Shown here: piece by piece, positions 9,551 to 18,719 of the stretch
Layout: every line of letters begins with the position of its first letter
Numbering within the stretch: position 1 is the stretch's first letter
Assembly: GCA_025765615.1 (NCBI GenBank)
Contig: JAIVFJ010000463.1
Coordinates: 1-37,738, forward strand
Length of the DNA: 37,738 nucleotides
Source: Zopfochytrium polystomum
Taxonomy: Eukaryota > Chytridiomycota > Chytridiomycetes > Chytridiales > Chytridiaceae
Reading direction: 5' to 3'
Position numbers and translations under genes: made by a program
Notes under the pieces: model-generated
What the model was told of the DNA's origin: nothing
Seen by the model: the letters and a program-made list of their open reading frames with translations, nothing else
Databases searched by the model: none

Positions 9551-10479
9551 ATGTCGAAGAAGGTCGCCGTCGCAAAGAAGAGCCTCACGCCGAAGAAGGT
9601 GAGGGAGAGTGAGAGTCGCGCATTCACTGATGTTGCCTGAGAGGGAGAGAGAGAGAGAAAGGGACGGAGAGGGAGAGGGAGAGGGAGAGAGAGCGATGCG
9701 GTCCTAACCAACCAACCAAAACTCCTTCTTGGTCACCAGCCTGTGAAGACGCTTGACGCCGAGGAGGACGTTGCCATGCAGGGTGTCCAAGGTGCTGTCC
9801 CAACTTCTTTGTGTCCCCTTTCTTGCGAGCATGCTCGCGTGTCCCCACTTTCTTCGCACCTGTGGCTCCAATCCACCGACCGCTCATAGTCAGTCGCACC
9901 TCGGTCGGAACGAACAAAAAAAAAACAAAAAAACCTGCAGGCACAACCACCAACAACAACAAGAAAGCCCCCGCCAAGACGACGACGACGACCGGCTCCA
10001 CTGCTCTGACCAACACCGTCGTCGCAATCGACCTCCCGGCCGGCACCAGCCAGAAAGCGATCTCGGAAGCGTTCTCCAAGCACGGCGACGTCGCCAGCGT
10101 CCGCTTCGCCAAGGGCAGCAAGACCGAAGCCATCATCACCTTCTCCACCGAGGAAGAAGCCGAGGCCGCCATCACCGACGGGTCGATCACCGTCGATGGC
10201 AAGAAGGCCACAGTACGCGCGCCAAAGGCGAAGGAGGAGACCAAACCTTCGGTCGTCTTGGTCGTCCGGAACATTCCGTTCACTGCCACCCTCGCGAGTC
10301 TCAAGAAGCTCTTTTCCCCTTACGGCACCATCGCCAACATTAACAAGGCCAAGGGTGCGAAGGGCCACGCCGGTGTCACTTTTAGCTCTGTCGACGAGGC
10401 CACAGCCGCCTTCGAGGCCCTGGACGGCTCAGTATTCGAGGGCCGCACCCTCACTCTCAAGTACGCGAAGTTGGCGTAG
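9551..10479 (+). CDS. Two-RRM RNA-binding protein, paralogue 3 (intact)
   Basis: Exons 9551-9598, 9740-9791 and 9941-10479 join in frame to 212 residues. The leader MSKKVAVAKKSLTPKK and the acidic exon 2 (AEEDVAMQGVQ) match paralogue 2. RRM1 includes VVAIDLPAGT and ETEAIITF-like TEAIITF; RRM2 includes VVLVVRNIPF and KGHAGVTF. The C-terminus is KYAKLA. Intron 1 is GA-rich. Intron 2 shares most of its length with intron 2 of paralogue 2 and with the remnant in paralogue 1, including the 14-base palindrome GCGAGCATGCTCGC (9825-9838). It is a recent duplicate, probably of the same function. Confidence 0.85.
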
Positions 10480-10558
10480 GCTGAGCTTCGTGTCGCTTTC
10501 TACCCTACCTTCTGCTTGTTCTCTCTCTGTCTACATCCTCTTGTTTTGTTGTGTTGGC

Positions 10559-10620
10559 ATTTGATGATGAGGAAAATTTTCATGTCCGTCGCGGCAATAC
10601 ATTAATGTAAGCTAATTGGG
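10559..10620 (+). promoter_or_regulatory. Conserved 3' element of RRM paralogue 3
   Basis: It lies 80 bases past the stop: CATTTGATGATGAGGAAA, TTTTCATGTCCGTCGCGGCA, TACATTAATGTAAGC, AATTGGG. It has the closest match of all to the paralogue 2 copy. A CTGA occurs about 25 bases further on. Confidence 0.55.
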
Positions 10621-10714
10621 CCGTTCTCGATCTCGTGTCGAACTGACTCACCGGGGAGGTATCTTTGTGCTGAACTTTGAGTCGCACGTCCGACTGTGCG
10701 ACAATTTCTAGTCG

Positions 10715-10726
10715 ATGCTTGTCAGG
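10715..10726 (+). promoter_or_regulatory. Shared start-proximal motif, RRM paralogue 4
   Basis: TGCTTGTCAGGG followed at once by a short GAAAGAAAG tract, 67 bases before the ATG. The dead gene has kept its leader signals. Confidence 0.45.
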
Positions 10727-10781
10727 GCGAGAAAGAAAGAAAGAAAGCAATCGCCACACACCCCACAACCGCACTGCCAAT

Positions 10782-11298
10782 ATGTCGAAGAAGGTCGTCG
10801 CAAAGAAGATGACGACGACGACCACCAGGCCCGCCGCCCTTCCTAATGTCCCGGCCGGCACCACTTAAGCCGCGATCTCGACCGCGTTCTCCAAGCACGG
10901 CAACGTCAGCACCGTTCGCTTCGCCAAGGGCAGCAAGGCCGAGGCAATCATCACCTTCTCTACCGAGGGACAGGCCAACGCCGCCATCGCCGGCGGGTCG
11001 ATCACCGTCAACGGCAAGAAGGTCGCGGTCCGCGCGCCAAAGGGAAAGCCGTTGGGCGAACACTCGCCCGTCGTGGTCGACCGCAACATCCCTTTTCGTG
11101 CCGCACCCGCGAGCCTCATGAAGCTCTGCTCCCCCTTTTGGCAATGCCGTCGACGCCAACGTCCGCAAGGGTAAGGGCTACGGGGGTGTCAACTTTAGCA
11201 CTGTCGACGAGGCCACGGCCGCCCTCGAGGCCCTGAACGGCTCGGTATACGAGGGCGGCACCCTCACCGTCAACTACGCAAAGCAGAGGTGGGCGTGA
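10782..11298 (+). pseudogene. Two-RRM protein, paralogue 4 (dead copy)
   Basis: The copy begins MSKKVVAKK and passes directly into the Thr run and first RRM of exon 3, so exon 2 and both introns are missing. An in-frame TAA (10866-10868) follows VPAGTT, where the others have a charged residue. The frame then continues with the family sequence (FSKHGN, AEAIITFST) until a one-base insertion near 11135 in CCCCCTTTT, after which RRM2 resumes (KGYGGVNF). The usual terminal stop is altered, so the tail runs to TGA 11296-11298. The 5' and 3' shared elements remain, and the exon 1/exon 3 junction lies in AAGA repeats, so an internal deletion explains the lost introns better than retroposition. Confidence 0.8.
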
Positions 11299-11405
11299 AC
11301 GGCATTTCGCTTTTCCCCTCCCCCCCGCCTTCCACTTTTCTATCCATCGTCGCCTTCCCTGGTTATCTTCATTTGTTCCTTATTCGTTGGTTGTGGCGTG
11401 TGTTT

Positions 11406-11466
11406 CATTTGATGAGGAGGAGAATGGCATGTCCGTAGCGGCCATATATTATTGTAAGCGATTGGG
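11406..11466 (+). promoter_or_regulatory. Conserved 3' element of RRM paralogue 4
   Basis: It lies 108 bases past the stop of the dead copy: CATTTGATGAGGAGGAGAA, GCATGTCCGTAGCGGCCAT, TATTATTGTAAGCGATTGGG. It is still well conserved despite the loss of the coding frame. Confidence 0.5.
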
Positions 11467-11542
11467 GACGTTCTCAAAGCAGTGTTGGGCTGATGGGCTT
11501 GCACCCGAACTGACGTGAATTGTCGTGCCACCGAATTACCGG

Positions 11543-11554
11543 GACTTGTCAGCG
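11543..11554 (+). promoter_or_regulatory. Shared start-proximal motif, RRM paralogue 5
   Basis: GACTTGTCAGCG, identical to the paralogue 2 version, precedes a GAAGAAAGAAAG leader 62 bases before the ATG. Confidence 0.5.
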
Positions 11555-11604
11555 GAAAAAGAAGAAAGAAAGAAAGAAAAAGAAGCAACAACAACACCAC
11601 AACC

Positions 11605-12618
11605 ATGTCCAAGAAGGCCGCCCTCGCAAAGAAGAGCACCGCCCCCACCGCCGTGCCCGCAGCCTCGCCCGCCAAGGCGGCGGTCGTTGCAAAGAAGAAG
11701 GTGCAGCAGCAGTACTAATACTCTGTTCGAGAGTGCCTCGGCTTCGTCGATCAACGCTTGCGTGTGGATGAGTGGTGGTGGTGATCGCAGCGGCAGATAG
11801 ATCCGATGCTAACCAAAACTCCCTTCCAATCCGTCTGCGAATCCGCCCCCCACTACCCCACCACCAGCAGCCCGTGAAGGCCGTTGACGCCCAGGGCGAC
11901 GTGGCCATGGAGGATGTCCGAGGTAAGGCGACCCCCCTCCCCCAGGCCTTCTTCGCATCCGTTCCCCAAGGGCTCACAGCCATGTCGTTCTCGAAATCTC
12001 TCAAATGTAGCGACAACCCCCAAGACCAAGAACGCCAATAAGCGCTCCGCCGCCTCCGCCGACGACGAGTCCCCCGCCAAAAAGACCCGGACCGGCGCCG
12101 CCACCCTCACCAACGCCGTCGTCGTCACCAACCTCCCCGTCCCGACCGCCGAGGCCACCCTCACCGAGGCGTTCTCCAAGCACGGCGAAGTGACCAGCGT
12201 CCGCCTCATCAAGAACAAGGAGACCCGCGCCCAGAGCGAGGCCATCGTCACCTTTGCCACCGCTGCGGCCTCCAAGGCCGCCGTCGCCGCCGGCTCCATC
12301 ACCGTCGATGGAAAGAAGGCCACCGTCCGCGCGCCAAAGCCGAGGGAGGAGGGCGAGCCGTGGAACGTCCTGGTCGTCAGGAACCTCGCGTACACCGTCA
12401 CCGTAGAGTCGCTCACCGAGCTGTTTTCAAAGTACGGCGAGGTGACCAATAGCAACATAGCCAAGAGGAAGAGGGGCGAGAAAGATACGAGCAAAGGGTA
12501 CGGCGGTGTTACGTTTGCCTCGGTCAAGGAGGCCACGGCCGCACGCGAGGCTTTGGACGGCGCTGAGTTTGAGGGCCGAAACATTTATGTCCACTACGCA
12601 AAGGCGCGAGAGGAGTGA
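11605..12618 (+). CDS. Two-RRM RNA-binding protein, paralogue 5 (intact, longest)
   Basis: Exons 11605-11700, 11871-11922 and 12011-12618 give 251 residues. Exon 1 is longer than in the others, with a Pro/Ala/Lys leader (MSKKAALAKKSTAPTAVPAA). Exon 2 keeps DVAMEDVRG. Exon 3 adds a linker (RSAASADDESPAKKTRTG) before RRM1 (VVVTNLPVPT; SEAIVTFA) and RRM2 (VLVVRNLAY; KGYGGVTF). RRM1 is nearer to the RRM consensus than in paralogues 2 and 3. Intron phases match the family, but intron 2 (11923-12010) is unrelated in sequence to theirs, so this is probably the oldest branch of the array. A basic stretch in the linker could be a nuclear localisation signal. Confidence 0.85.
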
Positions 12619-12735
12619 TGGCGGGCTTTCCCCACCCGCCTCCCGCACCCCTATTTTCGCTCTGTCCTTCCTTCAGTAATCACACCTTGTTTCGCTGTAC
12701 TTTTTTCTGTTCGATGTTGCGGGAGGGCGTGTTTA

Positions 12736-12796
12736 CATTCGATGATGATGAAAATGGTCGTGTCCGTAGCCGGGCAACGCGACATGTGTTTTTCAA
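12736..12796 (+). promoter_or_regulatory. Conserved 3' element of RRM paralogue 5
   Basis: It lies 118 bases past the stop: CATTCGATGATGATGAAAA, GTGTCCGTAGCCGGGCAA, then ATTTATGCGAGCAAAT further on. It is the most divergent copy but has the same order of blocks. Confidence 0.4.
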
Positions 12797-13339
12797 ATAC
12801 ATTTATGCGAGCAAATACGGGACCAGTTGCGCGTAGATTTGGGCGGAGGGTTGGGTCTGCACCAATCGTCGCTTCTTCATTGTCGCCAATTGTCTGCGAG
12901 GACGACGACGACGCGCCACAAAGAATGGCGACGCGACAAAAAAAATATCGCCTCCGTTGAAGGAGGGCACGGGATGTTTTTCCCTCGACTGATCGCACTC
13001 CAATGTCCCCCCCCAAAGATCCTCCCTCCTCCCTTCCTCTCCTCCCCACGGAGACGCGCGGCCACGGCTGACGACCAGCCGAGGATCGAATTTCGGGGAT
13101 TGAGACTGTGAGGAGGGACGGCGTTTCGACCTACCTGACACCAAAAAACAAAGGAAAAACAAAAAAAAAAAAAAAAAAAAAGGTAGGAAAGAAAGAAGAA
13201 AAGATTCCGAACGTCAGTCACGGTGAAAGCTCCCCGCTTTCGTTCCCTTCCTGCTCGCTTTGTCACCTCTGCGATTTTATCCGCCTCTTTTTTTTTTTTT
13301 TTTTCTTTTTTTTTCTCCGCTCGCCAAAGAAGAGCTGGC
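12797..13339. other. No gene recognised; A and T runs
   Basis: Mixed sequence followed by an A-run near 13160-13181 and T-runs near 13288-13315. No coding unit is supported on either strand. Confidence 0.4.
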
Positions 13340-13425
13340 TGCTGGCGGTTTCTTTGCAACCGCAGACGGCCCCGAGGTGGATTTCGGAAAGGTTTACTGG
13401 GGTGTTGCGGTGGGAGAGATTCTGA
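13340..13425 (+). pseudogene. Relic of the 3' end of the F-box gene at 26371-27788
   Basis: DNA here (GTTTCTTTGCAAC, GAGGTGGATTTCG, GCGGTGGGAGAGATTC) matches the last exon of the F-box gene (27680-27755). The translation GPEVDFGKVYWG replaces the gene's TEVDFEKFTGSRWE. Only about 85 bases remain and neighbouring parts of the gene are absent. Confidence 0.55.
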
Positions 13426-14896
13426 GAGTGAAGATTTATTCCAGCACACCTGCATTAATGTTTTTTTGTTGGAATTCCAGCCCATCACTGACTGGCCAAA
13501 ACCTTAAAACCTTGGGATAGCAAGCTGAGATAGCTCTTTGGGATATCCTCTCGGACTTTTCTTAAATAATCCAGGCCTTTGGGTTATAAAATATTATTTT
13601 GGGGGGCACAGACGTTCACCAACCCAACGGCGGTTTCGGCAGGAGAACACTACTCGCTCCCCTGCATGACAGCTCAATGCCCCTCCATTCTTGCAGAAGC
13701 CCAGCGCCGCACACTGCTCCCTGATGACGTCTCTCACGGTCGGGTGGGTGGGGGGGAGAGCGGGGGAGGGGGTGCGGCATACAGTATGGCGACTGCAACG
13801 CCACCGCAGACCCGACGTTGGGAACTGCGACAAATGCTCAGTGCAGTGGGCTCAGCAGGCGCCCAAGTCCTCATACGCGTCATTTTCGCTGCCGTGGCCT
13901 CCTCATCACTACTCTGCCAGATCAGCTGGATCCCCCAACTTCCTCGATGCCTACGGCACCCTCATCTACCGCTGGCCTTGCAAAATGCCCTGCGCGAGTC
14001 GTAAACGGCTACGTGCCCTTGGCACAAACACTGGTCATCTCTAGACCGGCGCACCGCCGCAAATTCTGTTGCCCACTAGTGCTGACGTCAGTCAGCAAAA
14101 GGCGATCTGGCCCGCAACCGGCCCGGCAAGGATCACGTGTGGCCCTACTTCAGCGTATGACAAGGACATATTGAGTGAGGAAGGGGGCATAGATTATAAC
14201 AGCAGAGCAGGCAGCAATGTTGAGGGTGGAGTGTGGTGGTGGTGGAGGTGGTTGGCGGCACGGAGGATAGCTGTTTGCGGCCATCGAAGGATAGCGTCCC
14301 ACTTTATCCCTGCCCCCACCTCTACACGACACCACCGCTGCCTCTACCACCACGCAACCTTGTCCACTGCTAGCCCCCACCACCGTAACTCCCGTTCTTT
14401 CTCCCGTCGCTGCCACCGACCCGTGCCGCCACCATCTCTTGCACACCGCATCTGCCTCGCCGCCGCCGCCGCTCTGCCTTCCAGCGCCACAAAACGCAAG
14501 GTAGACCACGTGCGCACAGTGTCTTCAACGACTTCGTGCCGCCGGCATCCAGCAGGATCAGCAGGCGCAGCCACGCGCTCGCTGTTGCAGGTCAGTAGTG
14601 TTCAAGGGTACAGCCCAAATTCGGAGCCATCTCTTCGTGTTACTGCCACGTAAAAAAAAAGGGGTGGGGCTCCTCTCTTTGTTGCCACAGCCACAAAAAA
14701 AATATTATTCTTCCGAATTAAATTTACACGCGAAAAATTGCCAGCCCTAAATAAATGACCACGCCTATTGTCCCTTGACCGATTTTCAACCCTCTGTACA
14801 GCTGCAGGGCAGCGATTTGCCAGCACAAAAATGCAACAGAAAGTGCTCTTTCCAGGCTTGCCGAACTTGCAGCAGATTAATTGAAATTTGCAGGTG
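13426..14896. other. Gene-poor stretch; nothing confidently coding
   Basis: Several ORFs of 60-190 codons overlap here on both strands, but none has a recognisable domain, and most are biased to His/Ser/Pro or Cys/Gly by base composition. A TGTTGGAATT start followed by TTATAAAATA (13467-13590) faintly recalls an LTR. A frame at 14069-14590 ends at a splice-like CAG/GTCAGT, so an exon of an unknown gene cannot be excluded. Confidence 0.35.
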
Positions 14897-14900
14897 CTCT

Positions 14901-14960
<60 letters not shown>
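14897..14960. repeat. (CT)n microsatellite
   Basis: About 31 CT units with one interruption, followed by a short CA run. Confidence 0.95.
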
Positions 14961-14969
<9 letters not shown>

Positions 14970-15913
14970 AATCTGTGGGGCGCCTTCACGTGCTGCGAAC
15001 AAAGTTGGTTGGCATTGTCGTGTGTTTTTTCAAGAAAAGCGTTGCAAGATTTTCCTCGGCGCGTGGATCTGCTTATAGTCGCGTTTCAGTGGAATCTCGC
15101 GCGGAAAACGAAGCATATTGCAGTGAGTTTCATATTCCTTGAGATTTTGGGGCCGAAAAAAAAAGTTTTGGGGACTAAAAAGAAGGTTTCGATTTGGAGG
15201 GGTGGTCCGTCTCCATTTCAGGGTCGCCTGCCTCCAGTAGTTGACTTGAGCTACGGTATCTAGCGTTGGGGTTCGAATCCGCCGACCAGGGTTACGATTT
15301 GTCGCTTTGACAGGGAGTTTCCTCTGCTTAGACGTGTTTGTCCATCCACGAACCTGCGCTGTTTCTGGGTTGAAGATATCCTGCCCTGTGGGACGTCCAA
15401 TGGTTTCCTGCGACTGATCTAGCAGGCGCTGTTTTGCTGCTGCTGGAAGCGCAACAGCAGTCGACATGAAGTGGGCAAGTTGCACATGCGAGGAGCAGGT
15501 GGTTCAAGGGGGAGTCTGTGAATAGCCGTTCCCAAAAAAAAAAAAAAAAAAAACAAAAGGAAGAGCCACTGAACAAAATGGACCAAATCCATGACCTTGC
15601 GCCAAAACTGTGTACCAGCAATCGGCGTCTAAATCCCAACCGACGCGACCGACGCTTCAGTAGCAGCGGAACGTTTCGATCGTTCGACCTTTGGGTTATG
15701 AGCCCAACGTGCTTCCACTACACTACGCTGCTTTTGTCGTTCCTCGCTCATGCAATGCTACTTGCGTCCTCCAGCCTGGCAAGCAACGTCAAGCCTGCCC
15801 ATCGAGTGCTGTACTTTTTTCCTTTTTTGTTCTCGGAGAGGTTCAGCTGGACACACACTTGTGCGAAAGTCGTTGTACGAGCTTGAGGCTGTATTGGCAA
15901 GCGAACAAAAAAC
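14961..15913. other. No gene recognised; A20 tract
   Basis: A minus-strand frame of 151 codons (15030-15485) and shorter plus-strand frames exist, but none resembles a family. A 20-base A-run lies at 15534-15553. The word GGGGTTCGAATCC near 15270 resembles a tRNA B box, but no cloverleaf can be drawn. Confidence 0.35.
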
Positions 15914-16633
15914 TCACGTTCTTGTCCTCTTCACTACGTTTCCTCCCCTCCACCACTCGACGACCGCAAGGTGTCCATTGCTTTGCGCCCCTTCGATCGC
16001 GTTCAGGGTGTACTTCAACGGAAGCCCGCTGTCGCTCCACCGCTTAAGGACCGCCAAATGCCCGTTCGCGCTTGCAGAATCCATCGCAGCCACCGAGTAT
16101 CTAAGATCCAGCCCGCTGTCCTTCCACCACTGAAGGGCCCCGACCCGCCCTGAGGAACTCGCTCCATCCATCGCATGGTAGGTATAATTGAACGGGAGGC
16201 CGCTGTCTCGCCACCACTGCAGCACCTCGATAGCTCCGGCTGCGCTGGCGTCGTGAAGTGCGTGGATCGTGTACTTTAGCGGCAGCCCGCTGTCCTTCCA
16301 CCACTGCAACATCGTCACCCGCCCGCATCTCGTCGCCTCGTCCATCCCTTCTATAGTGTATGCCACCACGGTGTACTGTTTTGGTGGCATCTCGGCCTGC
16401 AGCTTGCACAGCACGAAATCGAGGAGGGCAGGGTCGCCTTTGCTGCTGGCGCGGTCGAGAGATCTGTAGCTGTAGAATTTGAAGGCGGCCGCTTGGATCT
16501 CGCGGAGGGGGAACAAGCTCGCCAGGCGGAAGCGGTACTCGGCAAGGGCGAGGAATCTGCAGATCTCGGCGGCTACATGGGGCGGCAGGACGATCGCAGT
16601 CGCCGTCGCCGTCTCTGTTGCCTGAACTCCCAT
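15914..16633 (-). CDS. WWKDSG-repeat (ankyrin-like) protein 1, intact
   Basis: A single-exon protein of 239 residues. The N-terminal module (about 17-65: LPPHVAAEICRFLALAEYRF, then RLASLFPLREIQAAAF) is shared with the genes at 17111, 18099 and 36720 and looks like a short helical, possibly F-box-like, domain. The rest is five to six repeats of about 33 residues with the signature LQWWKDSGLPLKYT followed by an ASxxG helix. Each unit has the helix-turn-helix spacing of an ankyrin repeat, with the second helix replaced by QWWKDSGL. It ends VVEWWRGGNVVKRTRT. The family is expanded in this window and, by recollection, in some chytrids; no biochemical role is known to me. A protein-interaction scaffold is the natural guess. 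Confidence 0.8.
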   Translation of the reverse strand: MGVQATETATATAIVLPPHVAAEICRFLALAEYRFRLASLFPLREIQAAAFKFYSYRSLDRASSKGDPALLDFVLCKLQAEMPPKQYTVVAYTIEGMDEATRCGRVTMLQWWKDSGLPLKYTIHALHDASAAGAIEVLQWWRDSGLPFNYTYHAMDGASSSGRVGALQWWKDSGLDLRYSVAAMDSASANGHLAVLKRWSDSGLPLKYTLNAIEGAQSNGHLAVVEWWRGGNVVKRTRT

Positions 16634-16869
16634 CGACGACGTCGCAACGGTTTTGGGTGGGAATGGCTATTTTTTTTTTCCGACCCCGTCGGAAAGAAAA
16701 TAGCAAGCGTCATCGAGTCGTTATGCGCTGCACTACCTACATTACTCCTACGACTCGAACGGGAAAAGGCAGTGAAAGAGTGGCCGATCCGAATGAGATG
16801 CCGAACTGCTTCCGTTTATTCCGATCTAACGTCAGATCTTTGCGCGTGTTGCGGAGTCTCATCGATTCT

Positions 16870-17111
16870 TCTCCTTGCTCTCCCCATAGCTTCCAAACCG
16901 ATGGCCGAGGACGCGGTGGAAAGCACTCCGCTTGGATGTCGCGGTTGTGGAGGAGAGTGGCGAGGTGGAAGCGGTCTCGGGCAAGGGCGAGGTGGTGTAA
17001 GATCTCTTCGGCGACGTGGATCGGAAGAGTGATTCCTGCATGGGGACTGTTGGTCGTGGCCGCATGTTGCTTGCGGCAACGTGACCGAGGAGGGACAGGG
17101 GCCATTGGCAT
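16870..17111 (-). pseudogene. WWKDSG-family N-terminal fragment
   Basis: From ATG 17109-17111 the minus strand encodes a leader and then LPIHVAEEILHHLALARDRF and HLATLLHNRDIQAE, clearly the N-terminal module of the neighbouring genes. No WWKDSG repeat follows: the frame runs into unrelated sequence after about residue 75. It lies between two intact members in the same orientation and is a truncated tandem copy. Confidence 0.65.
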
Positions 17112-17259
17112 TGCGCTACACAAAAAATGGCTGTTTGAGACCACGGGGCGAAAACTCAGGGAAGGATATATGCACGTAGCCAAAAAGCGAACAACGAGTA
17201 ATAACGAAGTAATGTTGGATGCCGCACGGCGAAGGATTACTGTCGACACGACAAAGTCC

Positions 17260-18099
17260 TCAATCTCGCGATACCCAGGAGAAAAGCCAGGCACGCCATT
17301 CGGGCGTGGCCGACCGTCTCCTTTTGCTGGAGGCCTTCCACGCCTTCCATGCACTGGCCTCGAACAACTTGCTGTCCCTCCACCACTCGACAACATCACT
17401 ATGCCCGTTTCTGTCGGCGACATCGACCGCATCAATGTCGTACTTCAGCTTGAGGCCGCTTTCCACCCACCACTGGAGGACTGGAACGTGGCCCCATTCA
17501 CTTGCGGCGTGCATCGCCCATTTCGAGTACTCCAGCTTGAGCCTGCTGTCCTTCCACCACTGGAGCAAATCGGTCCGTCCGCACGCGCTGGCCGAGTCCA
17601 AAGTCCTGGTGGAGTACTCCAGTGCGAGCCCACTTTTTTTCCACCAATGGAGCACCTTGATGTGGCCATTGAAGCTAGCGTCGACGATCGCCCTTGAACC
17701 GTACTTTAGCGGGAGTCCGCTCTCTTTCCACCACTGCAACATGGCAATACGGCCCTCCGCGCTCGCCTCGTTGATCGCCTCTTCCGTGTAGCCAGTCGGC
17801 TCTCGGTTGTCGGCGAGAGCCTGCCGCAGGAGGAGGTCGAGGAGCCGCTCGTCGCCAGTGGCGGTGGCGCGGTTGAACTCGAAGCGGTGAAGGTGGCGGA
17901 AGGACGCAGCCTGGACATCGAGCAGGCGCAGGAGGGTCGCGAGGTAGAAGCGGTCTTTGTGGTGGGCGACGTAGATGCAGATCTCGGCGGCAAGGTCGGA
18001 CGGAGGGATGGGGCCGGTCGGCGAACCCGCCTTACCCTCTCGAGGCGGTCCGTGCGGCGCGGGCATTATTGTCACAGCGTTGATTTTTTCAGCGACCAC
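17260..18099 (-). CDS. WWKDSG-repeat (ankyrin-like) protein 2, intact
   Basis: A single exon of 279 residues; an internal ATG near 18066 (MPAPHGPP) is an alternative start. The N-terminal module reads LAAEICIYVAHHKDRFYLAT then LLRLLDVQAASF. Six repeats follow, for example MLQWWKESGLPLKY, VLHWWKKSGLALEY, LLQWWKDSRLKLEY and VLQWWVESGLKLKY, with a last VVEWWRDSKLF. The C-terminal 35 residues are Trp/Lys/Arg-rich (AWKAWKASSKRRRS) and form a basic tail not seen in copy 1. No intron or frame break is present. Role unknown; probably a repeat scaffold. Confidence 0.8.
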   Translation of the reverse strand: MVAEKINAVTIMPAPHGPPREGKAGSPTGPIPPSDLAAEICIYVAHHKDRFYLATLLRLLDVQAASFRHLHRFEFNRATATGDERLLDLLLRQALADNREPTGYTEEAINEASAEGRIAMLQWWKESGLPLKYGSRAIVDASFNGHIKVLHWWKKSGLALEYSTRTLDSASACGRTDLLQWWKDSRLKLEYSKWAMHAASEWGHVPVLQWWVESGLKLKYDIDAVDVADRNGHSDVVEWWRDSKLFEASAWKAWKASSKRRRSATPEWRAWLFSWVSRD

Positions 18100-18282
18100 G
18101 CGACGCGACGTTCATCCGTTTCTATTGCCGCAAGATGACAATGCTCCTCTCACTAACTACACACCCCAAGCAACTTAGATAGCTACCTGACATGTGCTAC
18201 TACTCCTCATCGACCACGAGAAAGCAAAGACGAAAACCAGAACTTCGATCGTTTGAGCGCGGCCGACTCCGCTCGCTTCGTT

Positions 18283-18612
18283 TCAATCGCACGCTCCCTC
18301 CCACTCGTTCCAGACAGCAGGTTCCACCAGCTCGCTGTCTCTCCACCACTCCACAACAGCATTGTAGCAGGCTTGCACGACAGCATACTTCGTAAACTTT
18401 AAAGCCCGCTGTCTTTCCACCGCTGCACGACTGCGGCTTGTCCGTTCCTACTTGCGTAGTCCATCGCAATCGACGAGTTTTTCAGGTCAAGCCCGCTGTT
18501 CTTAACACCTCGATCCACCCCGCTGCGCTGGATCGCCCGGTGCAAGTATTGAGCTCTAGCCCACTGTCCTTCCACCACTGCAGCACGTCGGTCCGTCCCT
18601 CCACGCTCGTTT
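18283..18612 (-). pseudogene. WWKDSG-family C-terminal fragment, several breaks
   Basis: Three minus-strand frames hold successive family pieces: TDVLQWWKDSGLELN, then NSGLDLKNSSIAMDYASRNG with VVQRWKDSGL and a TAA, then YNAVVEWWRDSELVEPAVW ending at TGA 18283-18285. The 5' end breaks off at a T-run near 18612. In-frame stops as well as shifts show that it is dead. Confidence 0.65.
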
Positions 18613-18676
18613 CCTTTTTTTTTTACCGGCGCCTGACGTAAAAAATACGCCGTTTGCAGGGAAGCAAGCTGATTGG

Positions 18677-18677
<1 letters not shown>

Positions 18678-18717
<40 letters not shown>
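18678..18717. repeat. (GT)n microsatellite
   Basis: Twenty GT units without interruption. Confidence 0.95.

Positions 18718-18719
<2 letters not shown>

Noticed and set aside
10782..11298. Retroposed origin of RRM paralogue 4 because it lacks introns
   Set aside because: It keeps upstream and downstream elements of the tandem unit, has no poly-A tail or target duplication, and also lacks exon 2, so internal deletion fits better.
6218..12584. Long minus-strand ORFs opposite the RRM genes
   Set aside because: They mirror the plus-strand exons, are Ala/Val/Ser/Arg-biased through GC-rich third positions, and ignore the clear RRM motifs and splice sites of the plus strand.
13467..13690. Second LTR-like segment starting TGTTGGAATTCC with TTATAAAATA inside
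   Set aside because: No convincing 3' end, poly-A signal order or target-site duplication, and no similarity to the segment at 1174-1423 beyond the first ten bases.
15260..15290. tRNA-like B box (GGGGTTCGAATCC)
   Set aside because: The T-stem has mismatches and no A box, anticodon arm or acceptor stem can be paired around it. It is chance or a very decayed tRNA-derived sequence.
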